DNA of 64,000 bases from the NCBI GenBank assembly GCA_035455925.1, contig DATIEE010000028.1, positions 1-64,000 on the forward strand, read 5' to 3'. This DNA is from Candidatus Babeliales bacterium. GTDB taxonomy: Bacteria > Babelota > Babeliae > Babelales > Vermiphilaceae. A program made the position numbers and the translations under genes. The notes below the pieces were generated by a model. It saw only the letters and a list, made by a program, of their open reading frames with translations, was not told where the DNA came from and searched no databases. Positions 17,566 to 26,647 of this stretch are shown piece by piece. Within the stretch, counting starts at the first letter, position 1. The number at the start of each line of letters is the position of its first letter.

Positions 17566-19302
17566 ATGAATAATAAAATAGTTTCCGGTGAAAAATATAT
17601 TTGGAAAATACCTGTCGTTGATGAGCAACACATTGCATTAATTTCATCACGATATAATTTATCATTTGCCGTTGCTCAAGTATTATATACTCGTGGTTTT
17701 ACAAATGAAGATGATATTGATTCCTTTTTATTTAGTACATTTGAAAAAAGCGTTGCTGATCCACGTCTTATGAAAGATGCCGAAAAAGCTGTTGATAGAT
17801 TACTTACTGCTATAGAAAAAGAAGAACAAATTTTAGTTTTTGGTGATTATGATGTCGATGGCATCACATCATCATCCTTGATGATGATCTGTTTATTGCC
17901 CTTAGGTGCAAAAATTAACTATTTTTTACCACATCGTGTGCGTGATGGCTATGGATTATCAACAAAAATAGTTGAACGTGCAGCAGAAAATAATTATTCG
18001 GTCATCGTGACTGTGGATAATGGCATTACGGCTATTGAACAAGCAAAGCGTGCAAAAGAATTACATATTGACCTTATTATCACTGATCATCATCGACCTC
18101 ATAGCCAAGTTCCTGATGCTTTTGCAATCGTTAACCCTAATCAAGCAGATTGTTTTTATCCTCACAAAACGTTGGCAGGGGTTGGTGTAACCTTTAAACT
18201 TATTTCGTTATTGTATGAAAAAAAGGGATTGCAATTACCGCCAAAAGCATATGAACTTTTGTTGTTGGGTACCGTAGCAGATGTTGTTCCATTGGTTGGT
18301 GAAAATAGATTTTGGGTACGTCATGGTCTTGCATTTATTAATAAAATTGAAAGTTTATCGTTTAAATTATTAAAAGCCAATGGCAAAGTTACCAAGCCAA
18401 AAATTTCTTCGATAGATATTGGATTCTCTATAACACCGCAAATTAATGCACTTGGCAGATTAGAAGATCCTCGTCAAGCAGTTAAGTTTCTAATTGGTAC
18501 TGATGCAAAGAACGCAGAGGCTGTTGCACATGTATTATTAGAAATGAATGAAGCACGTAAAGCAATAGAAAAATCAATCGTTGAAGAAGTAGAAGAACAA
18601 ATTAGATTAAAGCAAATTGATATTGAAAAAGAAAACGTAATCATAGCTGCGAGTAAACATTGGCCTGCCGGTGTTATTGGTTTAGTTGCATCCCGATTTG
18701 TTTCTGCATATGGTAAACCAACCTTATTGTTTCATTTAACAAAAGATGGAATTGCAAAGGGCTCATGTAGATCAATTGCAGAGTTTAATATGTTTGATGC
18801 TCTTACTGCTTCATCAGATCTTATTATGCAATTTGGTGGACACTCTATTGCAGCAGGTCTGTCATTAAAAGTTGAACATTTACCAGAATTGAAAATGAGA
18901 TTGGAATCTTTGATTGCATCACAGTTAACTCCCTTTGACTTACAATTAAAAATTAAAATTGACGCAGAAGTTATGTTGTCTGATTTGACTAAAAAATTCA
19001 TTGATGACTTAGAGCATTTAGAACCATTTGGCAATAGCAACGAACAGCCAATTTTTTATGTGAATAATGTCATGCAAGTACAAAAACCACAATTACTTAA
19101 AGATGCACACGTCAAATGTTTCATGTTTGCCGATGGCGTTATTAAGCCAGTAATCTTTTTTAATCGTCCTGAACTATTTGCATTGCTTAATAAACACTAT
19201 GAATCACCATTTACTTTGGCCGCACGTGTATCAGAAAACTATTGGCAGGAACGAGTAAATATAGAGTTGATAGGTGTTGATATTGCCGTGAAAGAAAAAT
19301 AA
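17566..19302 (+). CDS. recJ: Single-stranded-DNA-specific exonuclease RecJ
   Basis: A 5'-3' ssDNA exonuclease of recombination and mismatch repair, DHH superfamily. Motifs visible are VFGDYDVDGITS (about residue 88), VTVDNGI, IITDHHRPH (DHH motif), NPNQAD, and in the DHHA1 part WPAGVIGLVASR and QFGGHSIAAGLSL. Length 578 aa is standard. The stop overlaps the cmk start (TAATG), suggesting coupling. Confidence 0.96.
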   Translation: MNNKIVSGEKYIWKIPVVDEQHIALISSRYNLSFAVAQVLYTRGFTNEDDIDSFLFSTFEKSVADPRLMKDAEKAVDRLLTAIEKEEQILVFGDYDVDGITSSSLMMICLLPLGAKINYFLPHRVRDGYGLSTKIVERAAENNYSVIVTVDNGITAIEQAKRAKELHIDLIITDHHRPHSQVPDAFAIVNPNQADCFYPHKTLAGVGVTFKLISLLYEKKGLQLPPKAYELLLLGTVADVVPLVGENRFWVRHGLAFINKIESLSFKLLKANGKVTKPKISSIDIGFSITPQINALGRLEDPRQAVKFLIGTDAKNAEAVAHVLLEMNEARKAIEKSIVEEVEEQIRLKQIDIEKENVIIAASKHWPAGVIGLVASRFVSAYGKPTLLFHLTKDGIAKGSCRSIAEFNMFDALTASSDLIMQFGGHSIAAGLSLKVEHLPELKMRLESLIASQLTPFDLQLKIKIDAEVMLSDLTKKFIDDLEHLEPFGNSNEQPIFYVNNVMQVQKPQLLKDAHVKCFMFADGVIKPVIFFNRPELFALLNKHYESPFTLAARVSENYWQERVNIELIGVDIAVKEK

Positions 19303-19997
19303 TGATTATCACTATTGACGGACCAACAGCAAGCGGCAAATCAACCGTTGGCAGAATTTTAGCACATAAATTAGGATTTTATTATGTATGCTCAGGATTA
19401 ATGTATCGTGCAATCGCGTATGTATTAATTAATCATTGTGGATGTACATTAGAAACTCTTAATGACATATCTATTGAAAAGTTTAAACAATATATTGATT
19501 CAGATCGCTTTACTTATACATATAATGAAGAATCTCAAGAACATATTTTTTTTGATAATAATGATGTTACTGCTTATCTGAAAGATACACTTATAGATCG
19601 TGCAACGTCTATCATTAGTATAAACAAGAATATTCGCAGTAAAGTCACTAGCATGCAACGAGCTATCGCAGCAAATCATAATATTGTTATCGATGGGCGT
19701 GATGTCGGGTCTGTAGTATTTCCTCAAGCAGAAATAAAGTTTTTTATTACTGCATCTTTAATTGTTCGAGCTAGTCGTTGGCGCAAAGATCAACAAAAAT
19801 ATAACCATTTCTTTTCTATTGAAGAATCAACTAAATTCATTACCGAACGAGATGAACGAGACAAAAATCGCATAATTGCACCACTTATTGTTCCTAAAGA
19901 TGCTATTATACTTGATACATCATCACTAAATGCAGAAGAAACAGTTTCTTTAATAATGAGTCATATTAGCAACTACCAATCAAACGAGATCTCGTAG
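19302..19997 (+). CDS. cmk: Cytidylate kinase
   Basis: Phosphorylates CMP and dCMP with ATP. The P-loop IDGPTASGKST is at residues 4-14, followed by the substrate motif YVCSGLMYRA. The DGRDVGSVVFP motif and the C-terminal LID region with ERDERDKNR are all present. At 231 aa the length is typical. The start codon shares its A with the recJ stop. Confidence 0.96.
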   Translation: MIITIDGPTASGKSTVGRILAHKLGFYYVCSGLMYRAIAYVLINHCGCTLETLNDISIEKFKQYIDSDRFTYTYNEESQEHIFFDNNDVTAYLKDTLIDRATSIISINKNIRSKVTSMQRAIAANHNIVIDGRDVGSVVFPQAEIKFFITASLIVRASRWRKDQQKYNHFFSIEESTKFITERDERDKNRIIAPLIVPKDAIILDTSSLNAEETVSLIMSHISNYQSNEIS

Positions 19998-20094
19998 TTT
20001 TTTCAAATTTTTTTTCTGCTCTACTTTTTTTTCTACAACTTTGTAGTGATGTAAGCAATAAAAAACATACTATTATTATAATTTTCTTTTTCAT
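19981..20094 (-). CDS. Tiny predicted lipoprotein
   Basis: A 37-residue frame (43 if the in-frame ATG at 20112 is used). It reads KKKIIIIVCFLLLTSLQSC followed by a Lys-rich tail. The LQSC motif is a plausible lipobox, with Leu at -3, Ser at -1 and Cys at +1. The last 17 nt are antisense to the end of cmk. A TTGATT-16-TAAAAT promoter lies at the right distance upstream. Small lipoproteins of this shape (Lpp-like or entericidin-like in size only) are easily missed in annotation. Confidence 0.55.
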
Positions 20095-20136
20095 CGCGTT
20101 AAACTTTTTCATAATGTGCATTTATTATCTCACTAC

Positions 20137-20164
20137 ATTTTAAATAATAATTAAGTAAAATCAA
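20137..20164 (-). promoter_or_regulatory. Candidate promoter for the tiny lipoprotein gene
   Basis: Minus-strand TTGATT (20159-20164), 16-nt spacer, TAAAAT (20137-20142). The predicted start of transcription is near 20130, about 20-35 nt before the candidate start codons. Confidence 0.45.
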
Positions 20165-20266
20165 GATCTAAAATACCAATCATTGTAAAATTTTATTAAG
20201 CAATCTTGCAGACGTATAGTTTGAATATCCATTAAAAAATTTCTATCAACGATAAAGAAATATTTT

Positions 20267-22513
20267 TTATGATTTATAGTTACATTCTTTATTTAAACAA
20301 ATAGTTGTTACTTCACCCTCTTTTGTAGTTTTTTTTGTTAAAAATGGCCATGCACATTGCGGACATGGAGTTTCCTCAATTGGGTCAAAGATTGCAAGCT
20401 TACATTTTGGATATCCAGAACATCCCCAAAATTTTCCACCACGCCATGCGCGTTCAATAATATCATTACCACATTGTGGACAAGGAAAAGGTAATGTTTT
20501 ACGTTCAACATATTTACATTCAGGATAACCAGAGCAGGAAATAAAATCACCATACTTACCTTTTAATTGACGAAGTGGCTTGGCGCACAATGGACAGTTT
20601 TTTTCTATTAATTTGGGTGCTTCAGCTTCTCTTAATTCAATATTTCCTTTTTCGTCACGAACAAAATTTGAAGTGAATGTACATTCCGGATAACCCATAC
20701 ATCCTAAAAATTCACCCGATTTACCAAAGCGAATAGCCAATTTTTTTTCATTACACTGAGGACAAATCACATCCGTTTCCGCTGCTTTTTTTCCTTCACC
20801 TTTTCCACCAAAAATAGCTAAGTCTTTTTTAAACGGTTCATAAAAATTACGTAACAATGTATCACGATCAAGTTCTCCCTCAGCAACTTTATCTAAATTT
20901 TCTTCCATAGTTGCGGTGAATTTGGGATTCATAATTTCAGGTAAATTTTTTACCAACATTTCAGTCACGAGCATACCTAATTCAGTCGGCACAAATTTCT
21001 TTTTTTCAAGAGTTGTATATGAACGTGCTCGAATAGTATTAAGTACTGCTACGTAGGTACTTGGTCGACCAATACCTTCCTTTTCTAATTCTTTTACAAG
21101 AGTACTTTCGGTAAAGCGCGGCTGAGGTTGAGTAAAATGTTGTTTAGAATCAATTTTATCTAAATTAACATTATTCTTTTCTTGTATATCTGCAGGTAAA
21201 GTTATTTTATCTTCCTTTTCACCTTCTTCCTCTTCTTCTTGATAAAGACGTAAAAATCCATCAAATATAAGTGTTGACCCGGTCACTTTAAAGGTATATA
21301 TACCCCCTTTAATAGTAACCTGACGCTGTGCATATTCAGCCGGTTTCATTTGACATGATACAAATCGTTTCCAAATGAGATCATATAATTTTGCCTCATC
21401 AGAAGGAAGATAGTGCCGTATTTTATCTGGAGTAAGATCTATATCGATTGGCCTAATTGCTTCATGCGCATCCTGTGTTTTTGCTTTGGTTTTTTTTTCA
21501 AAAAGATTTACCTTTGAGGGTAAATAATTTGAGGGATAATGTTTAGTAATATATAAACGCGCCTGCTGTAAAGCAGTATCAGAAATACGCAATGAATCAG
21601 TACGCATATAGGTTATAAGAGCAATGGGTGTGCTAGGATCATTTAGCGCTATACCTTCATAAAGATGTTGCGCTATTTGCATTGTCTTCTTTACGGAAAA
21701 TCCAAGCATATTATATGCGGCCTGCTGTAAGGTACTCGTCATAAAAGGAGGTAATGGATTTCTGATGCGAACCTTGTCAACAATAGAATCAATTATATAT
21801 TTTTCATTCTTTAATACATCAACAACTTTTTTAGCTGACTCTTCATTTTTTATTTCAGCTTTCGATTTACCAATATTAGTTAATGGCGCAGCGATTATTG
21901 ATTTATTATGTTTAAAATTACCTATAATTGTCCAGTATTCTTCCGGAACAAAGGTTCGAATTGCCTTCTCTCTATCGCAAATCATACGCAATGCAACTGA
22001 TTGTACACGACCTGCAGAAAGTCCTTTTGCTATTTTTCTCCACAAAATAGGCGAAACTTCATAACCTACCCATCTATCAAGAATTCTGCGCGCTTGTTGC
22101 GCCTCAACCAATTTAAGATTGATTTCCCCTGGGTGATTAATAGCTTCTAATACAGCAGATTGAGTAATTTCATTAAAAGCAATGCGATATACCTGTGCGT
22201 TTTTTTTTATTACTTTTGCTATTTCCTGGGCAGTATGCCAACCGATAATTTCTCCCTCGCGATCAGGATCGGGTGCTAAATAAATAATATCAGAAGTAGA
22301 AGCTTGCTTGCAAATTCCAGCAATGACCGCTTCCTTACCCTCAAGGGTAACATATTCAATGTTAATCCCTTTATCGTCTATTGATACTCCAATTGTTTTG
22401 GATGGAAGGTCTTTGATATGCCCCATAGTGGACATAATGACAAAATCTTTGTCTAAAAATTTTGTAATAGTTTTAATTTTCGCGGGTGATTCAACTATAA
22501 TTAGTTTTTTCAT
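20267..22513 (-). CDS. topA: DNA topoisomerase I
   Basis: Type IA topoisomerase that relaxes negative supercoils. The Toprim domain begins KKLIIVESPAKIKTI and has the acidic triad in APDPDREGEIIGWH. The active-site Tyr is in ITYMRTDSLRIS. The C-terminus carries four Cys4 zinc ribbons (for example CPLC..CSGYPEC and CPQC..CSGYPKC). The third Met (22513) matches the family start. Using the first in-frame ATG (22537) adds eight residues, giving 756 aa. The gene stands alone between divergent neighbours. Confidence 0.96.
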   Translation of the reverse strand: MKKLIIVESPAKIKTITKFLDKDFVIMSTMGHIKDLPSKTIGVSIDDKGINIEYVTLEGKEAVIAGICKQASTSDIIYLAPDPDREGEIIGWHTAQEIAKVIKKNAQVYRIAFNEITQSAVLEAINHPGEINLKLVEAQQARRILDRWVGYEVSPILWRKIAKGLSAGRVQSVALRMICDREKAIRTFVPEEYWTIIGNFKHNKSIIAAPLTNIGKSKAEIKNEESAKKVVDVLKNEKYIIDSIVDKVRIRNPLPPFMTSTLQQAAYNMLGFSVKKTMQIAQHLYEGIALNDPSTPIALITYMRTDSLRISDTALQQARLYITKHYPSNYLPSKVNLFEKKTKAKTQDAHEAIRPIDIDLTPDKIRHYLPSDEAKLYDLIWKRFVSCQMKPAEYAQRQVTIKGGIYTFKVTGSTLIFDGFLRLYQEEEEEGEKEDKITLPADIQEKNNVNLDKIDSKQHFTQPQPRFTESTLVKELEKEGIGRPSTYVAVLNTIRARSYTTLEKKKFVPTELGMLVTEMLVKNLPEIMNPKFTATMEENLDKVAEGELDRDTLLRNFYEPFKKDLAIFGGKGEGKKAAETDVICPQCNEKKLAIRFGKSGEFLGCMGYPECTFTSNFVRDEKGNIELREAEAPKLIEKNCPLCAKPLRQLKGKYGDFISCSGYPECKYVERKTLPFPCPQCGNDIIERAWRGGKFWGCSGYPKCKLAIFDPIEETPCPQCAWPFLTKKTTKEGEVTTICLNKECNYKS

Positions 22514-22776
22514 ATGCATCTTTTTAAGTTTAATCAATAAACCATGTATTTTATCATAAATATTTAAGTTTTTTTAACATCTATATTCTATAATAAGATA
22601 TGTATTTTCAAAAAGTCAAATAATTTGATAGGATTATAGCCTTTACTGATTAAAAATAAAAAATAAAATTAGTTCTATTTTTATATTAACAATGGGGTAA
22701 GTACCTATTTTTTTTGAAAAAAAAGAACAGATATTGTACACTAAATACAACAGAATCGTTGTGTTAAAGGAAAAAT

Positions 22777-23160
22777 ATGTCTATTAATTATCGCGAGTTA
22801 TTAGAAAAAGTACGAGATTTAAAAATTAAAAAAGATGATATTCCGCCACTGAAATATGAAAGTGAGATCGATTTACTCGAAACCCCTATTATATTAACAC
22901 GACAACATCTGATGAATGTATTGAAGCGTTTTATGCAGGAGCGCATCTCAGGAGAAGATCTCTTGAATTGGATCCATTTTGTTTGGTTTACTGATTTTTT
23001 TACCTGTGCAGATGAGGATATGAACTGCATTTCAGGAGTCATTCACCTATTGGAAGAGTTAGAAGAAGAAGGAGAATTATTACCAGAAGATGTTGCTCAT
23101 TGTTTGTATACTCTTGAACACAATATAGAAGCACAACGTTTATTTGATGATTCATTATAA
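22777..23160 (+). CDS. Small acidic cytoplasmic protein of unknown function
   Basis: A 127-residue soluble protein with many Glu and Asp residues. A core reads SGEDLLNWIHFVWFTDFF, then GVIHLLEELEEEGEL. This S-x-x-D-L-x-x-W pattern and acidic tail faintly recall small immunity or regulator proteins, but no family can be named with confidence. AAAGGA precedes the ATG. It heads a same-strand run leading to plsC and the bat genes, with 69 nt to the next gene, so it may be the first gene of that operon. Confidence 0.65.
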   Translation: MSINYRELLEKVRDLKIKKDDIPPLKYESEIDLLETPIILTRQHLMNVLKRFMQERISGEDLLNWIHFVWFTDFFTCADEDMNCISGVIHLLEELEEEGELLPEDVAHCLYTLEHNIEAQRLFDDSL

Positions 23161-23229
23161 TTTTTAACTTGTCGAAATTATTAATCTTTTATAAGGTAAA
23201 GAATAGAGATATCATATGAAGGATACGTT

Positions 23230-23916
23230 ATGACATTAATACAGTCTTGGATAGATTCCCTGACGTTATTTAAGCCAAAAAATGCACAACTTTTTGTTCT
23301 CGTGACAATTAAGTCAATAATAGAAGCATATAAACTAATGCTTTATTATTTTTGGTGGGTACTACTTTTGATAGTATTATGCCTTATTGCTCCTTATTTG
23401 TTTTCTCGGACAGATTTAATTCTGTATTGTTCTAACTGGCTTTATGAATTATTATTTTTAATGGTTTGTTTTAGCACGCGGCCATCAATGATGCCAAAAA
23501 ACGGAAACTATTTTGAATTTCAATTAAAAAAAATCGCTTTGTATTGGATATTTATGCCATTATTCTCTTGGTCATCAGCAACGTATTATGGCTATATATT
23601 CACCGTTCTTTTCTTTGCTGATTCTTCCGGTGGTCTTAAAAACTTCTTATTATCATTGTGGAATGCATTAAGAATGATTTTTTTTAATTTACCATTAATA
23701 GTAACCATAGGAATGATGCTGTATGGATTGTCATGGATGAGCTCTCATATTATTGAGCAAGTCTTTGTTAAATATAACATTATGGGACATCATCAATTTC
23801 TTCTTTTTTTAAATATGATTGGAGCTTTTTTATTGCCAGTTGGCGTGTGTATTTATACTAATATTTATATTAAAAAGCTTCATGATCAGTTTGATTCTTA
23901 TTTTCAAAAGTTTTAA
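23230..23916 (+). CDS. Polytopic membrane protein of unknown function
   Basis: A 228-residue protein with about five hydrophobic segments (near 40-60, 70-85, 105-125, 155-175 and 195-215) and aromatic-rich loops. No catalytic motif or known family seen. It is directly followed by plsC with 12 nt or less between them, pointing to a linked envelope or lipid function. It may be specific to this lineage. Confidence 0.65.
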   Translation: MTLIQSWIDSLTLFKPKNAQLFVLVTIKSIIEAYKLMLYYFWWVLLLIVLCLIAPYLFSRTDLILYCSNWLYELLFLMVCFSTRPSMMPKNGNYFEFQLKKIALYWIFMPLFSWSSATYYGYIFTVLFFADSSGGLKNFLLSLWNALRMIFFNLPLIVTIGMMLYGLSWMSSHIIEQVFVKYNIMGHHQFLLFLNMIGAFLLPVGVCIYTNIYIKKLHDQFDSYFQKF

Positions 23917-23928
23917 TTGGGATATTAT

Positions 23929-24663
23929 ATGGACTTTGGAATAATTATACGTAATTTATTTTCGCGATTTCTACTTGTTATCATTACCATCGTCTTTCTA
24001 ATTCCAATTATTATTTTTATTTGTATACCGGAACGCTATCGCTATAAATATCCTATTCTCTTTTATCCAATTCATTGGTTCTATGTTGCCGTGTTAAAAG
24101 GATCTTTATTATCTATTACCTATAAAGGATTAGAAAATATCCCTAAAGATAAACCGGTAATTTTTGCAGCAAATCATCAGTCTACCCTTGACATTCCTTT
24201 GGTTGGTGTTTTATCTAAAGGCGTTCCTCATGTATGGCTTGCAAAATCTGAGCTAATGGATTCCGTATTTATAAGATTTATTGTTCCCCTCGTATCAGTT
24301 CTAGTTGATGTATCTTCTGCTAAAAGTGCAATGCTATCGCTACGTAAAATATTAACTATTATTAATAATCATCATCGTAATCTTATTATATTTCCTGAAG
24401 GATCACGATATGTTGACGGTAAATTACATGATTTTTTTGGTGGATTTGCCGTACTTGCAAAAAAAACAGGTAGACCAGTAATTCCTGTATGTATTATAGG
24501 CATTGATAAAGCGTATCCGCCTGAAACCTTTTGGGTTCATCCTTATCCAATTACTGTTATTGTAGGTAAACCATTTATCTATGAAGAATATGAAACAGAT
24601 GAAACATTCAAAAATCGTGTGCGCAATTGGTTTATTAAACAAATGGAGCAGCAGGCATGTTGA
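23929..24663 (+). CDS. plsC: 1-acyl-sn-glycerol-3-phosphate acyltransferase (PlsC-like)
   Basis: Adds the second acyl chain to lysophosphatidic acid. Motif I NHQSTLDIPL (NHx4D-like) is near residue 75. Motif III FPEGSR and motif IV IPVCIIG are present, with a membrane segment at the N-terminus. The ATG at 23929 with GGGA upstream is preferred to the TTG at 23917. The end overlaps batA by 7 nt, tying phospholipid synthesis to the bat operon. Confidence 0.92.
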   Translation: MDFGIIIRNLFSRFLLVIITIVFLIPIIIFICIPERYRYKYPILFYPIHWFYVAVLKGSLLSITYKGLENIPKDKPVIFAANHQSTLDIPLVGVLSKGVPHVWLAKSELMDSVFIRFIVPLVSVLVDVSSAKSAMLSLRKILTIINNHHRNLIIFPEGSRYVDGKLHDFFGGFAVLAKKTGRPVIPVCIIGIDKAYPPETFWVHPYPITVIVGKPFIYEEYETDETFKNRVRNWFIKQMEQQAC

Positions 24664-25649
24664 ATAATTTTTTTATGCGATGCGCGCACCCTTTATATAG
24701 CATTGCAGCACTCATAATCATTCTTATAGCTATTTTTACACGCAGACTAGTGTATAAGCAGACTACCTATCGTTATTCATTGGGAAATGTACTTAAAAAA
24801 AATAATGCTTCTCGCCATAACTATAAAAAAATATTTTATTTTTTGCGCTTATGCACATTAATACTTCTTGCACTTGTTATTGCAAAGCCTCAAATAGTTG
24901 ATTCTCGTTCAGGAGTTCTTATTTCAGGTGTAGATATTGTTTTAGTACTTGATATGTCAGGTAGCATGGAATTAAGAGATTATGATGACGATGAACGTTC
25001 GCGATTTGATGTTGCAAAAGCAGAGGCCATCCGCTTTATTGAAAAACGCAATGATGACGCCCTTGGACTTGTATTATTCGGCAAAGATACAGTATCGCGT
25101 TGTCCTATTACTTTTGATAAACAGTTATTAAAAAACGTGGTTGAAGAATTAAAAATTGGTATTATTGATTCTGAGGCAACAATGCTTGTCACAGGAATTG
25201 TTACTGCTGCAAATCGCTTAAAGCATTCTCAATCAATGAGCAAGGTTATGATTGTGTTGACTGATGGTGAACCAAGTGAAGGTGATATGGATCCATCAAT
25301 TGGTATCGATATCGCTAAAAAATTGGGAATAAAAATTTATACTGTTGGTATCGGTAGTGAGCGGGAACAAATGCTAAGACATCCTTTTTATGGAATAATG
25401 GTAAAGCCAAAAGTTAATAAGGAATTATTAACAAAAATTGCTCACGCAACAGGAGGTCAATATTTCCTTGCACGCAATGCAGGAGATATGAGAAACATTT
25501 ACGACACTATTGATGCATTAGAAAAAACTGAACACAAGGATCCATTCTTTGGATTATATTATGATTTTCTTGTTCCTGTTGTTTTTTTAATTATGGGAAT
25601 TATATTTTTTGAATTATTATTTTCAACATATATATGGTTTGCGTTATGA
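24657..25649 (+). CDS. batA: BatA-like von Willebrand factor A membrane protein
   Basis: A 330-residue protein with membrane segments at both ends flanking a VWA domain. The MIDAS motif DMSGSM is at about residue 100, with the distal acidic residue in LTDGEPSEGD. Bat proteins (Bacteroides aerotolerance) are envelope proteins linked to stress tolerance; their molecular role is unsettled. Its stop overlaps the batB start (ATGA). The usual MoxR ATPase and DUF58 genes are not in the cluster. Confidence 0.88.
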   Translation: MLNNFFMRCAHPLYSIAALIIILIAIFTRRLVYKQTTYRYSLGNVLKKNNASRHNYKKIFYFLRLCTLILLALVIAKPQIVDSRSGVLISGVDIVLVLDMSGSMELRDYDDDERSRFDVAKAEAIRFIEKRNDDALGLVLFGKDTVSRCPITFDKQLLKNVVEELKIGIIDSEATMLVTGIVTAANRLKHSQSMSKVMIVLTDGEPSEGDMDPSIGIDIAKKLGIKIYTVGIGSEREQMLRHPFYGIMVKPKVNKELLTKIAHATGGQYFLARNAGDMRNIYDTIDALEKTEHKDPFFGLYYDFLVPVVFLIMGIIFFELLFSTYIWFAL

Positions 25650-26647
25650 TTATAACTATAACATCAATACATTGGGCTGCTTTTCAAAACATATGGTACT
25701 TTTTTTTTGTAATGATTGTTGGTCTATTATTGATCGTACGATATAAAAAGCAACGCACATTACAGCGATTATTGGTTGGATCGCATCATAATTTTTTACA
25801 AAATGTTTCTGTATCAAAACGCTTGATTAAATCGCTTTTGTTATGTATTGGTTCTGTTTTTTTATGTTTATCATTATTAAGGCCACAATGGAATAAATCA
25901 GAAGAAATTATTACCCAAGAAGGTCGTGATTTATATATTGCACTTGATATTTCGCGTAGTATGTTAGCCACTGACTGTGCACCAAATCGACTAATATTTG
26001 CAAAAGAAAAAATTAAACGATTAGTTGAAAAACTTGCTTGCGAGCGCGTTGGACTTATTTTGTTTTCTGGTTCTGCATTCGTGCAATGTCCTTTAACTTC
26101 TGATTATGCAGCATTTTACTTATATCTCGATGCAGTTGATGCAGAATTAATTTCATCAGGTAGTACAGCATTAGCAGAAGCAATACAGCAGGCATTACTT
26201 TCTTTTTCAGCAACACCAGAACGTAAAAATAAATTGCTTGTTTTGTTTACCGATGGTGAAGATTTTTCTCATAATTTACATAATATAAAACAGGAAGCTA
26301 TACAGGCCAATTTATCTACATTTACTATTGGTATTGGTACACCTCAAGGAGCGCCAGTACCACTGTTTGATCATTATGGTACACGTATTGGTCATCAAAA
26401 GGATGTGCAAGGTAATGTTGTTATATCTCGCCTTAATGAAGATATTTTACGCACTATCTCTCAAGGAACCGGGGGGCAATATATCTGCGCAACAAATAAT
26501 GATGAAGATATTACTCTTTTTCTTCGTATGATTAATGCCTTTGATAAAGAACAGCTTGCTGAACGCAAACATGCCCGTTATGAAGATCAATATCATTATT
26601 TCTTGTTAATAACGTTTATTTGTTTTGTTTTTGAGTGGTTATTATGA
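25646..26647 (+). CDS. batB: BatB-like von Willebrand factor A membrane protein
   Basis: A second VWA membrane protein, paralogous to BatA. Its metal site varies: ALDISRSMLATD has D-x-S-R-S instead of D-x-S-x-S with Gly, as is common in BatB. LFTDGEDF supplies the distal Asp. Two membrane segments precede the domain and one follows it. The ATG at 25646 overlaps the batA stop; an upstream in-frame start at 25634 is less likely. The end overlaps batC by 4 nt. Confidence 0.88.
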   Translation: MIITITSIHWAAFQNIWYFFFVMIVGLLLIVRYKKQRTLQRLLVGSHHNFLQNVSVSKRLIKSLLLCIGSVFLCLSLLRPQWNKSEEIITQEGRDLYIALDISRSMLATDCAPNRLIFAKEKIKRLVEKLACERVGLILFSGSAFVQCPLTSDYAAFYLYLDAVDAELISSGSTALAEAIQQALLSFSATPERKNKLLVLFTDGEDFSHNLHNIKQEAIQANLSTFTIGIGTPQGAPVPLFDHYGTRIGHQKDVQGNVVISRLNEDILRTISQGTGGQYICATNNDEDITLFLRMINAFDKEQLAERKHARYEDQYHYFLLITFICFVFEWLL

